This document shows positions 47,632 to 55,984 of a stretch of 64,000 nucleotides of DNA, in pieces; position 1 is the stretch's first letter; every line of letters starts with the position of its first letter. A program made the position numbers and the translations under genes. The DNA lies in contig CAAGIO010000038.1 in the NCBI GenBank assembly GCA_900769945.1, positions 46,225 to 110,224 of the forward strand, written 5' to 3'. Under the pieces are notes generated by a model. It saw only the letters and a program-made list of their open reading frames with translations. It made no database searches and was not told where the DNA came from. The stretch comes from Bacteroidales bacterium (lineage in GTDB: Bacteria; Bacteroidota; Bacteroidia; Bacteroidales; F082).

Positions 47632-47647
47632 CGTTTCACGTGAAAAA
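47632..47647. other. parS: parS-like ParB-binding site 2
   Basis: The 16-mer CGTTTCACGTGAAAAA contains the uninterrupted core GTTTCACGTGAAA and matches 14 of 16 consensus positions. It lies 4 nt after the mnmG stop. Confidence 0.65.
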
Positions 47648-47677
47648 CACCATTAACCACTTAAACTACAACATATT

Positions 47678-48550
47678 ATGAGTATTAATTGCAAATACTG
47701 CGGATCAGAAAACACGGAAACTTACCTCAAGGTAAAAGACCACTTCCTCACCAATGAAGAATTTGAGATAATCGAATGCAAGAACTGCAAACTTCTTTTC
47801 ACTCATCCGGAACCTTCACCATCTGAAATAGGAAAATATTATAAATCAGAGGATTATCTAAGCCATAACGAAAACAAAAAAGGCCTTATACCATTGATTT
47901 ACAACATAATAAAGAAAAGAAACATAAAATACAAACTCGAAACAGCCACAAAAAGAGCGAAAGGGATACGCCTACTCGATTATGGCTGCGGCGTTGGCGA
48001 CTTCCTTCTTCACGCACAAAAATCCGGGCTCGAAGTATGCGGCTGCGACATCAACGAAGATGCCCGGAGAATAGCCTCCAACAAACTAAACACGACCATA
48101 TTGACACCAGAAGAAGTATCAACCCTCCCCCACTCATCCTTCGACATCATCACAATGTGGCACTCCCTCGAACACGTCAGCAACACTCGCGACCTCATCG
48201 AGACACTTCACGACCTGCTATCACCTGAAGGACAACTCATAGTCGCAGTACCCAACTTCAAATCGTACGACGCAGAATACTATAAAGACAAATGGGCAGC
48301 CTACGACGTACCACGACATCTCTACCACTTCTATAAAGAATCACTCGAAACAACACTTAAAGACAAATTCAACCTGAAATCAATCATGCCACTAAAATGG
48401 GATGCGTTCTACATCTCAATGATGAGCGAAAAATATAAACACAGCAAACACCAATTCATTAACGGCATACTTACAGGGCTAAAATCAAATAAGGCAGCAA
48501 AAAAAACAGGACAATACTCAAGTCTGATTTACATTTTTACCAAAATTTGA
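47678..48550 (+). CDS. class I SAM-dependent methyltransferase with N-terminal zinc ribbon
   Basis: A 290-residue enzyme. The N-terminus has two CxxC pairs (C5xxC8 and C33xxC36), a zinc ribbon. The methyltransferase motif I LDYGCGVGDFLLHA is at about 98-111, followed by the acidic CGCDINEDARR strand and the post-I motif FDIITMWHSLEHV (about 151-163). The last 40 residues hold a hydrophobic, basic tail. Substrate unknown; related proteins methylate sugars or lipids. It follows mnmG by 49 bp and is followed by a 225-bp gap. Confidence 0.85.
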   Translation: MSINCKYCGSENTETYLKVKDHFLTNEEFEIIECKNCKLLFTHPEPSPSEIGKYYKSEDYLSHNENKKGLIPLIYNIIKKRNIKYKLETATKRAKGIRLLDYGCGVGDFLLHAQKSGLEVCGCDINEDARRIASNKLNTTILTPEEVSTLPHSSFDIITMWHSLEHVSNTRDLIETLHDLLSPEGQLIVAVPNFKSYDAEYYKDKWAAYDVPRHLYHFYKESLETTLKDKFNLKSIMPLKWDAFYISMMSEKYKHSKHQFINGILTGLKSNKAAKKTGQYSSLIYIFTKI

Positions 48551-48774
48551 TTTAAGGCCGTTTTTAAGCGTTTTAAGACACTTTGGATTTTGGACAAACA
48601 AATATATCAAACAAACAGAGATAATGCAATACAGAAAGGGCGTTTTTGTGCACTTTTATTAACATTTAAAAAAGATTTTTAACAAAACACAAAAGAAATA
48701 AGCAATCAAAAATAATTATTAACTTTGCTCGCTAATAACTTGTGGTCAGAATCACGAAATAGTAAATTATCGCC
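48551..48774 (+). other. intergenic region upstream of the flippase gene
   Basis: A 224-bp AT-rich gap with a TAACTTTG -7 box at 48720-48727, 47 nt before the flippase ATG. I see no TTATNCACA-type DnaA box, no tRNA and no convincing small gene. Confidence 0.5.
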
Positions 48775-50292
48775 ATGGAAAACCCAATAAAAACACTTGC
48801 AAGCCAAACAGCAATATACGGAATGGGCACAATAATCCCACGCCTACTAAATTATCTGCTCGTCCCTCTGTATGTAAGAGTATTCGCGACAGGCGTCTAT
48901 GGACAAATAACTGACCTCTATGCGTGGATAGCCTTCCTCCTCGCACTGCTCACATACGGAATGGAAACAACATTTTTCCGCTTCACCAAAATACACGACC
49001 CTCAAAAAATATATAACAACATAATCTCCTGCATACTGACCACAACAACACTGTTCCTTATCATATACTGCCTGATTTACAAAGATTTCGCAAGGATAAT
49101 CCAGTACGAGCACAACACACAATATGTACTGCTAATCGGGATTATTGTAGCACTCGACGCACTCACAGCCGTCCCATTCGCCAAATTAAGGAACGAAAAC
49201 AAAGCCAAACAATTCACACTTATTAAAATATCCAACGTCCTTCTAAACATCGGACTAAACATATTCTTCCTTCTCATAATACCAGAAAAAGCACTTTCAA
49301 TCTCCAACAAAATCTTCGGAGCCGAAGCCGGATTACTCATTTGGGTGCTGATTTCCAACATCTTATCGAGCCTCCTGAGCCTGATACTCCTCCTCCCCCA
49401 ATTCAAAACATTCAAATTCCAAATAGACGGAAAACTTTTAAAACAAATGCTAAGTTACTCTATACCAATACTATTACTTAGCCTTGTAGGAATGGTGAAC
49501 GAAGTAGCCGACAAGATCCTTATAAAATACCTTATCCCGATACCAGACGCACAAACACTTGATTCTCTTGGAATTACATCGACACAGTACACGCTTCAGC
49601 AACTCGGAATCTATGGCGCGAACTTCAAACTCGCCGTCCTAATGACAATCTTCATCCAGATGTTCCGTTACGCCTCCGAACCCTTCTTCTTCGACAGAGC
49701 AAAAGACAAAAATTCGCCCGAACTATTCTCAAAAGTAATGACATATTTCGTCGCATTCTGCCTACTGATATTTTTAGGCGTGATGCTTTATATTGATATT
49801 ATCAAATTTTTCATAGGAAGCAACAACTCGGCTTATCACGAAGGACTCATCATCGTTCCTATTGTATTGATTGCCAATATGCTTAACGGAATTGTATTCA
49901 ACCTTTCATTCTGGTTCAAGTTAAGGGACAAAACATATTGCGGTACAATAATAGCAACAATTGGTGCCTTGGTAACAATAATAGGACTATTTTTCCTCGT
50001 TCCAAGAATAGGATACGTGGGCGCAGCATTGTCACATCTCGCCTGCTACACAGTGATGATGTTGGTGTCGTACTGCTGGGGACAGAAAGAGTTCCCAATA
50101 CCGTACCAAGTGGGAAGAATCGCAATTTACTTTGCGATAGCCATGGCAATATTTGCTACAAGTTTGCTGTTCAAAGACTACACGCTCTACATCAAAATGA
50201 TTGCAAACACATTGTTAATACTTATTTATATTGCAGCAATTTTCATTCTCGAACGTAAAAATCCTTTAAGTTATGAAGTTAAAAATAGTTAA
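48775..50292 (+). CDS. oligosaccharide flippase family protein (Wzx/MATE-like)
   Basis: A 505-residue polytopic membrane protein of the polysaccharide transporter / MOP superfamily with about fourteen hydrophobic segments. The N-terminal [25 protein letters not shown] (split over the first helix) and the ETTFFRF segment are typical of lipopolysaccharide flippases. It could move undecaprenyl-linked sugars made from precursors of the 11-23 kb region, but it lies far from those genes. It overlaps dut by 20 nt, so the two are cotranscribed. Confidence 0.88.
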   Translation: MENPIKTLASQTAIYGMGTIIPRLLNYLLVPLYVRVFATGVYGQITDLYAWIAFLLALLTYGMETTFFRFTKIHDPQKIYNNIISCILTTTTLFLIIYCLIYKDFARIIQYEHNTQYVLLIGIIVALDALTAVPFAKLRNENKAKQFTLIKISNVLLNIGLNIFFLLIIPEKALSISNKIFGAEAGLLIWVLISNILSSLLSLILLLPQFKTFKFQIDGKLLKQMLSYSIPILLLSLVGMVNEVADKILIKYLIPIPDAQTLDSLGITSTQYTLQQLGIYGANFKLAVLMTIFIQMFRYASEPFFFDRAKDKNSPELFSKVMTYFVAFCLLIFLGVMLYIDIIKFFIGSNNSAYHEGLIIVPIVLIANMLNGIVFNLSFWFKLRDKTYCGTIIATIGALVTIIGLFFLVPRIGYVGAALSHLACYTVMMLVSYCWGQKEFPIPYQVGRIAIYFAIAMAIFATSLLFKDYTLYIKMIANTLLILIYIAAIFILERKNPLSYEVKNS

Positions 50293-50710
50293 CAAATCAA
50301 ACAACGCGTTACCAAATTACGAGACAGCCAATTCAGCAGGATTAGACCTAAGGGCATTCCTACCCGAAGGGCAAATCACGATAAAACCGTTACAGAGAGT
50401 CTTGGTACCAACAGGGCTATTCATGGAGATACCAACAGGATACGAAGGACAAGTGAGGCCACGCAGCGGACTTGCGATAAAGAACGGCATCACCGTTTTG
50501 AACTCCCCCGGAACGATAGACGCCGACTACAGAGGCGAGGTGAAAATAATATTAGTAAACCTTTCCGACACCGACTTTGTTATCAACAGCGGAGACAGAG
50601 TGGCACAACTCATTATCGCAAAATGCGAACAAGCCGAGATTGAGACAGTCGAGATACTGACAGAAACCGAAAGAGGCAGCGGCGGATTCGGGCACACCGG
50701 AGCAAAATAA
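50273..50710 (+). CDS. dut: dUTP diphosphatase
   Basis: Hydrolyses dUTP to dUMP and PPi, a trimeric enzyme of 145 residues. The five dUTPase motifs are present: SAGLDLRAF (about 21-29), [12 protein letters not shown] (about 63-74), [13 protein letters not shown] (about 82-94), [10 protein letters not shown] (about 105-114) and the C-terminal GSGGFGHTG (about 135-143). It overlaps the flippase gene by 20 nt; the ATG at 50273 lies inside that gene. Confidence 0.97.
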   Translation: MKLKIVNKSNNALPNYETANSAGLDLRAFLPEGQITIKPLQRVLVPTGLFMEIPTGYEGQVRPRSGLAIKNGITVLNSPGTIDADYRGEVKIILVNLSDTDFVINSGDRVAQLIIAKCEQAEIETVEILTETERGSGGFGHTGAK

Positions 50711-50752
50711 AAAGACCGTTTTTCAGTTATAAAATATTATATCGCTAATATT

Positions 50753-52471
50753 ATGAATTGTAAATTACTGATTTTCAGCATTATTATTACGGGAGCAATG
50801 GTATGTTCAGCACAAAGCCCCTCCCCTACCGACACAATCTATACAACCAATTTGCAAAAAAACGCTGAACTATTCTCAAAAGGAATAGAAGAAAAATACA
50901 AGGAGAACGAACCAGAAGCGATAAAATATTTCGAGGAGGCACTGAAATACTTCCCACAAGACGACGCATCAATGTACGAACTGTCGGCGCTCTACCTTAA
51001 CGATCCCCAAAAAATCGCCGACGCTTTTAACATGATAGAACAAGCCGCAAAGTTAAAACCCGATAACAAATGGTACCAACTCCGACTTGCCCAACTATAT
51101 TCGCAAGACAGAAACTATCAGGCAGCGAAAGAAATATATAAGGTACTTTTTGAAAAAGACCCACAGAACATAGAATATTTCGATTTCTATATTGAGACAC
51201 TCCTCAACACAAGAGAACTCGACGAAGCCCTTGACGTTCTTGATGTTATAGAAGAACAGATAGGCCAGAACGAGTACATCTCACTTCAGAGAATCGACAT
51301 TTACAGGGAACAAAACAACGAACAGAAAATCTTTGAGGAGTTCGAGAAACTTATCGAGATAGCACCCGAAAACACCAGATACGCCTCTATGCTCGCCGTG
51401 ATGTACAGAAACGCAAAACGAGACGAAGATGCCTTCAGGATATACCAGAGAATCAAAGAGATAGAACCAGAAAACGAGAACGTCAACATCTCACTGATGG
51501 AATATTATTTAGATAAAAACCAAAACGAAAAGGCATTCATAGAATTTATCGCGGCATTGAAAAACAAAAACCTCGAATACTCAATAAAAGTTAACATATT
51601 CAACCTTTGGTTCGAAGGAAAAGACCAGAACGACAAAAAAATCCAAGCAGAAGCGAGAGAGACCGGCGAGATATTTCTTGACATATATCCTGAACAACCA
51701 ATGGGTTACTTTATCATAGGAAACATCTACCTTACATCATCCGACTATCCAAAAGCAAAAGAATATTATCTAAAGGCACTCGAAAAAGACAAGAAAAATC
51801 TTGAGGTATATTTTAACCTGTGCTTTGCTGACATTTCATTAGAAGACTACAACGACCTTATCGCCCATGCAGATGAAGCGATACAGTGCAACCAGCTCAT
51901 ACCTATTTTCTACCTCTTCAAAGGAATAGGATACATCAACATTGACGATTACGAACAGGCGATAAAAGTGTTAGAGAAAGGACGGAAACTTTCGACTTCA
52001 AATGATTTAACAAGAGATTTTAACATACATATCGGCAACGCTTACCTCTCATTAGGAAAGAGGCACGAGATGTACCTCGCCTACGACAGAGTTTTAGCGA
52101 TAGAACCAGATAACATATTCATTTTGAACAACTACGCTTATTTCCTTTCCCTCGACAACAAAGACCTCGACAAGGCACTCGCAATGTCGGAGAAGACCAT
52201 AAAGGCAGAGCCGAAAAATGGCACCTACCTCGACACTTACGCTTGGGTACTTTATAAGATGGGACGTTATGAAGAAGCAAAAAAATATATGAAGAAAGCT
52301 TTCAAATACGAGAAAAATCCTCAAGGCACAAATTATGAACATCTCGGAGACATTCTTTTCAAACTCGGCGACAAAAAAGGAGCTGTAAAAAATTGGAAGA
52401 AAGCAAAAACTTTTAGCGACACATCAGAATTTCTTGATAAAAAAATAACAGATGAGATACTCTATGAATAG
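50753..52471 (+). CDS. TPR-repeat protein, secreted or outer-membrane associated
   Basis: A 572-residue protein. A signal peptide (about 1-21) ends VCSA|QSP. It is followed by about twelve tetratricopeptide repeats from about residue 28 to 560 (AIKYFEEALKYFP, AKEIYKVLFEKDP, AKEYYLKALEKDK, ALAMSEKTIKAEP and others). Its position ahead of a DUF4292 lipoprotein and an EnvC-type activator is familiar in Bacteroidota and suggests an envelope-assembly role. The stop overlaps the next gene by 8 nt. Confidence 0.85.
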   Translation: MNCKLLIFSIIITGAMVCSAQSPSPTDTIYTTNLQKNAELFSKGIEEKYKENEPEAIKYFEEALKYFPQDDASMYELSALYLNDPQKIADAFNMIEQAAKLKPDNKWYQLRLAQLYSQDRNYQAAKEIYKVLFEKDPQNIEYFDFYIETLLNTRELDEALDVLDVIEEQIGQNEYISLQRIDIYREQNNEQKIFEEFEKLIEIAPENTRYASMLAVMYRNAKRDEDAFRIYQRIKEIEPENENVNISLMEYYLDKNQNEKAFIEFIAALKNKNLEYSIKVNIFNLWFEGKDQNDKKIQAEARETGEIFLDIYPEQPMGYFIIGNIYLTSSDYPKAKEYYLKALEKDKKNLEVYFNLCFADISLEDYNDLIAHADEAIQCNQLIPIFYLFKGIGYINIDDYEQAIKVLEKGRKLSTSNDLTRDFNIHIGNAYLSLGKRHEMYLAYDRVLAIEPDNIFILNNYAYFLSLDNKDLDKALAMSEKTIKAEPKNGTYLDTYAWVLYKMGRYEEAKKYMKKAFKYEKNPQGTNYEHLGDILFKLGDKKGAVKNWKKAKTFSDTSEFLDKKITDEILYE

Positions 52472-53285
52472 AATAATACGTATTATACTGATAATAGTAA
52501 CATTAGTCTGTTCCGCAGGCATCATCTCAAGCTGCTCATCAAGCAAAAAAATTACAGGCAGCAAGATAAAAGAGATGAGCGCAAACAGACTTATGCGCGA
52601 GATAAACGCCAACAGCTTCGATTTCGAGAGCCTTCAAGCCAAGGTGGGAATAAAAGTAGAGACAGAAGATAACGCCTTCAATCTTAAAGGACAACTTAAA
52701 ATGAAGAAAGACAGCATCTTATGGGCAAGCATCACCCTCCCTCTCGGATTAGAAGTAGCAAGAATAAAAGTCACAACCGATTCCATTTTCTTTATTAACA
52801 AAAGCAACAAGTCGTACCTCGTGGAAGAAACAGAATCATTCAATTATTTACAAAACATAAATGCCGATATAAATACAATTCAATCAGTATTCACAGGAAA
52901 TATCTTCCTAATAAACAAAAAATCAGATAACAACGTTTTTATTAAAGACAACAAGTACAACCTTCTATCTGAAGAAAACATAACATTCATTAACAACAAA
53001 TACAAAAAAAATTTTACAATTAATAAAAATATAATAATAGACCCTACCAAATTCAGAATAACAAAATACGAGATTATCAATAACGAAGATTCTGATTACA
53101 GATTAACAATAGATTACAGCAACTTCATTGAAATAAAAGGAAAATATTTACCTTCAATAATTAAGATAAACATTTCAACAGAAGAAAAGATGTACATTAC
53201 AATCACATATTCAAACATCAGCACGAACAACAACACACAATACAACTTCAGCATACCGAAAAAGTACGAGAGAATTAAAAAATGA
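52464..53285 (+). CDS. DUF4292-family lipoprotein
   Basis: A 273-residue predicted lipoprotein from the ATG at 52464. The signal ends IISSC (Cys at about 25), followed by Ser/Lys. A start at 52452 is also possible and overlaps the TPR gene by 20 nt. The body resembles outer-membrane lipoprotein carrier-like beta-sheet proteins (LQAKVGIKVETED, FNLKGQLKMKKDSILWASITLPLGLEVARI). It is Asn/Lys-rich and more AT-rich than the window average. It overlaps the EnvC-type gene by 4 nt. A role in lipoprotein or peptidoglycan handling is inference. Confidence 0.85.
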   Translation: MNRIIRIILIIVTLVCSAGIISSCSSSKKITGSKIKEMSANRLMREINANSFDFESLQAKVGIKVETEDNAFNLKGQLKMKKDSILWASITLPLGLEVARIKVTTDSIFFINKSNKSYLVEETESFNYLQNINADINTIQSVFTGNIFLINKKSDNNVFIKDNKYNLLSEENITFINNKYKKNFTINKNIIIDPTKFRITKYEIINNEDSDYRLTIDYSNFIEIKGKYLPSIIKINISTEEKMYITITYSNISTNNNTQYNFSIPKKYERIKK

Positions 53286-54457
53286 CAATGAAAGTCTCAC
53301 ATAATATCATATTAACAATATTACTACTATTATTTTCTATCGTAACTAATGCACAGACAGTTAGCGAGTTAGAAAGTAAAGTAAACAAATTGCAGTCGGA
53401 GATAAAGACGTCGCAGAACCTGCTAAAAAAGACATCAAAGAACAAGCAGGCAACTCTAAACGAGATAGAACTCCTACAAGCGCAGATAAAGAAAAGAGAC
53501 GATTTAATCAACACATACGAGAAACAGATAACAATTATTAACAAACAAATCAACGGATACAAGAAAGACATACAAAACCTGCAGAACGACTTAAAAAAAA
53601 GCAGGGAAGAGTATGCAGACATATTACTAATAAGATACAAAACACGCAACAGCCTCAACAACTTACTATTCATTTTCTCGTCCGACGACTTCAACCAAGC
53701 GGTGAGGAGAATGCGCTACATAAAACAAATAAAGGAGCTATTAGAGGAAAAGATGACAGAAATTGAGAGCAGCAAGAGAGAGATAAAAGAGCTTATCGAC
53801 AAAAACGAGAGCGACAAGAAGCGCATCGAGAACCTGAAAAGCATACAAAAAAAAGAGAGAGAGACACTCAATACAGAGAAGAAGCAGTTGAATGACAAAA
53901 TCGCGAAGCTAAAGAAGAAAGAGTCTGAGATCAAAAAAGAAATCGAAAAGAAACAGAAAGAGGCAAAAAATTTGGAAGCCAAGATAAAAAAAATCATTGA
54001 GGAGGAGATGGCTCGGAACAAGAAAAGAACCGAAGCAGACATACAGTTATCCTCAAAATTTGAGAGCAACAAGGGGAAACTTCCATGGCCAGTAGAAAAA
54101 GGAGTAATAACGAAGCAATATGGTAAGAGCCAGCATCCAACGCAGCCTAAAGTAGTGATTTTCAATAACGGTATCGATATTGCGACAGAAGAAGGCGCGA
54201 CAGCACTGTGCGTTTTCGACGGACAGGTATCGACAGTGTTCAGCACCGGAACAGAAAACGTGATAATGATTAGGCACGGGGCATATTTCACCTTATACGC
54301 AAACATCGACAAGGTGTATGTGAAAGCAGGAGACAAGGTGAAAACCGGACAAAAACTTGGGACAATCCACAGTTCTGCGACAGACAACAGCACAACTATA
54401 CATTTCGAAATCTGGAACGAGAAAAACAACGTCAACCCGGAGAAATGGCTTCGATAA
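53282..54457 (+). CDS. EnvC-type murein hydrolase activator (degenerate M23/LytM)
   Basis: A 391-residue periplasmic protein. The signal peptide (about 1-24) ends NA|QTV. Two long coiled-coil segments follow (about 26-110 and 145-255), then a C-terminal LytM/M23 domain (about 275-391). The peptidase zinc site is broken: the usual HxGxD appears as NNGIDI, and the usual HLHFEI appears as TIHFEIW. It thus fits EnvC/NlpD-like activators of amidases rather than an active endopeptidase. It is coupled to the DUF4292 gene and followed by a small lipoprotein gene. Confidence 0.9.
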   Translation: MTMKVSHNIILTILLLLFSIVTNAQTVSELESKVNKLQSEIKTSQNLLKKTSKNKQATLNEIELLQAQIKKRDDLINTYEKQITIINKQINGYKKDIQNLQNDLKKSREEYADILLIRYKTRNSLNNLLFIFSSDDFNQAVRRMRYIKQIKELLEEKMTEIESSKREIKELIDKNESDKKRIENLKSIQKKERETLNTEKKQLNDKIAKLKKKESEIKKEIEKKQKEAKNLEAKIKKIIEEEMARNKKRTEADIQLSSKFESNKGKLPWPVEKGVITKQYGKSQHPTQPKVVIFNNGIDIATEEGATALCVFDGQVSTVFSTGTENVIMIRHGAYFTLYANIDKVYVKAGDKVKTGQKLGTIHSSATDNSTTIHFEIWNEKNNVNPEKWLR

Positions 54458-54473
54458 TAAGAAGAAAGAAACG

Positions 54474-54647
54474 ATGAAAAGAAAAAAAATATTAACAATT
54501 GTTAGTCTCATTATGCTGATGTCGGTATTGGGAGCTTCATGTTCGAGGGCATATCAGCCCACCAACTACAAGAAGAAAAACAAAAAATGCGACTGCTCAA
54601 GATGGAGTCATAACAACGTTGAGAACACCAGCACACTTTCAGTATAA
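54474..54647 (+). CDS. 57-residue lysine-rich lipoprotein
   Basis: A small lipoprotein, MKRKKILTIVSLIMLMSVL followed by a lipobox ending GASC (Cys at about 23). The mature part, about 35 residues, holds YQPTNYKKKNKKCDCSRW and ends in polar residues. I know no named family. It is 16 nt after the EnvC-type gene, likely in the same operon. A longer in-frame reading from 54357 lies inside the upstream gene and is rejected. Confidence 0.7.
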   Translation: MKRKKILTIVSLIMLMSVLGASCSRAYQPTNYKKKNKKCDCSRWSHNNVENTSTLSV

Positions 54648-54862
54648 TTACAATAATTACGGAACGTTTTTAGCATTCAAAGTAATGATGTAGAGATTTT
54701 GACTTCATGAAAAGCAGACGGCTATTTCAAAAACGAGCAAATGGAAAGAAAAATAAACATAATAGCGTCAACCTCCGACTCAGGGATTATCAGGAAGGTT
54801 TAGACCAATAAGTATTGAATATCAGGCAGTAAAAATCGAATATTAAGAAAAGGTCAAACAAA
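54648..54862 (+). other. gene-free AT-rich gap
   Basis: A 215-bp gap between the small lipoprotein gene and the tRNA-Pro terminator. I see no gene, promoter or stable hairpin here. Confidence 0.4.
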
Positions 54863-54890
54863 AAAAAGAGACGTTTTTCACATCTCTTTT
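54863..54890 (-). terminator. terminator after tRNA-Pro
   Basis: On the minus strand, AAAAGAGA and TCTCTTTT flank a short loop and run into more T residues. Confidence 0.8.
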
Positions 54891-54895
54891 GAAAG

Positions 54896-54969
<74 letters not shown>

Positions 54970-54987
54970 AACCCATATTTCAGGCTG

Positions 54988-54995
54988 CAAAAATA
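54988..54995 (-). promoter_or_regulatory. -7 box of tRNA-Pro
   Basis: TATTTTTG on the minus strand, 18 nt upstream of the tRNA. Confidence 0.55.
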
Positions 54996-55030
54996 CTAAT
55001 TTTTCTTATCCGACGTTCATTTTTCTCAAA

Positions 55031-55984
55031 TTATTTTTCAACTGAAACAGAGCGATGCACAAACATCATCTCAAACTTGCGTTCCCACACGAGAATCAGG
55101 GACATAGCCCATCGTGACAGAAGCATCCAGAAGAAGTTTCCGCCGACAGCGGTAAACAGAAGCAGGTCCTCAAGATTACTATGAGACACGCATATATGGT
55201 GGTTCAAGATATCGTTCTGTTCCTTCGACGCTAATCCTTGTTCTGTCTCGTCAATCATCACTGCCGCGCCGTAAGCAAGTCCTAAAGTATTGGCTATCAA
55301 CCAAAGAAAGGCTGTCTCAGGCGGAAGTCCGAAGAACAGCATCACCGGCCGGAGCAAACGCGCAAGGGTCTCTATAATGCCGAACTCTTTTAATACACGT
55401 TGAAGCAGCGAAAGGAGATACACTAACACAACCATGAGGCTCACGGTCTTCAGCGTTTGTAGTGCCCAATCGAGGAGCATATCGAAGAAAGGCGGCCGTT
55501 CTGCTGGGATAAAGACAGTGACAGCGTCAGAGGTGCGGCCCGGCATGATGAGATTCAGCACGAAGCCAAGGGTGAATGCCGATAACGTCCTGATAATGAT
55601 AATTCTAACCATAGACGAGCCTGTCTTATGTTGTACGGTAGATTCAACAATGATATTATGAGAGCAGAGCACCATGACAGCGAGTATTGTCGTTGAGCGT
55701 GCGCTCAGGTCCATTGCCGACATCACTGCCAAGGCGGTATAGCAGTTGACGAAATAACCGGAGACATAGGCGAGCGCCGCCTCACCGGGGAGACCGAAGC
55801 TCGAAAACACTGGAGTGAGCCAGCGCGACACCACGTCGATAATACCGAAGTATTTCAGAAGCATGATGCCGAACGACACCAGCACCATGATCTTCACAAG
55901 CCACACTATGATTTTCAGCGCGCTTGGAGTAGCAGAGCGGACACACGACTGCATCCGCTCCAAAAAAGTTCTTGTCTCTGACAT
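55031..55984 (-). CDS. nucleoside-recognition (Gate) domain membrane protein
   Basis: A 317-residue polytopic inner-membrane protein with about eight hydrophobic segments in two halves, each having a Gate-like repeat ([38 protein letters not shown]). The family includes spore maturation SpmA/SpmB-like and nucleoside-transporter-gate proteins. No transport substrate can be stated. The ATG directly abuts the stop codon of the DPP11-type peptidase gene (no gap), so the two are one operon, and import of peptide-derived products is conceivable but unproven. Confidence 0.8.
   Translation of the reverse strand: MSETRTFLERMQSCVRSATPSALKIIVWLVKIMVLVSFGIMLLKYFGIIDVVSRWLTPVFSSFGLPGEAALAYVSGYFVNCYTALAVMSAMDLSARSTTILAVMVLCSHNIIVESTVQHKTGSSMVRIIIIRTLSAFTLGFVLNLIMPGRTSDAVTVFIPAERPPFFDMLLDWALQTLKTVSLMVVLVYLLSLLQRVLKEFGIIETLARLLRPVMLFFGLPPETAFLWLIANTLGLAYGAAVMIDETEQGLASKEQNDILNHHICVSHSNLEDLLLFTAVGGNFFWMLLSRWAMSLILVWERKFEMMFVHRSVSVEK

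Noticed and set aside
48551..48774. Replication origin in the gap near mnmG
   Set aside because: No DnaA-box cluster, no dnaA and no AT-rich unwinding repeats could be recognised, although parS-like sites are close.
53716..54498. 260-codon minus-strand frame rich in Phe and Ser
   Set aside because: Antisense to the Lys/Glu coiled coil of the EnvC-type gene; composition is an artefact.
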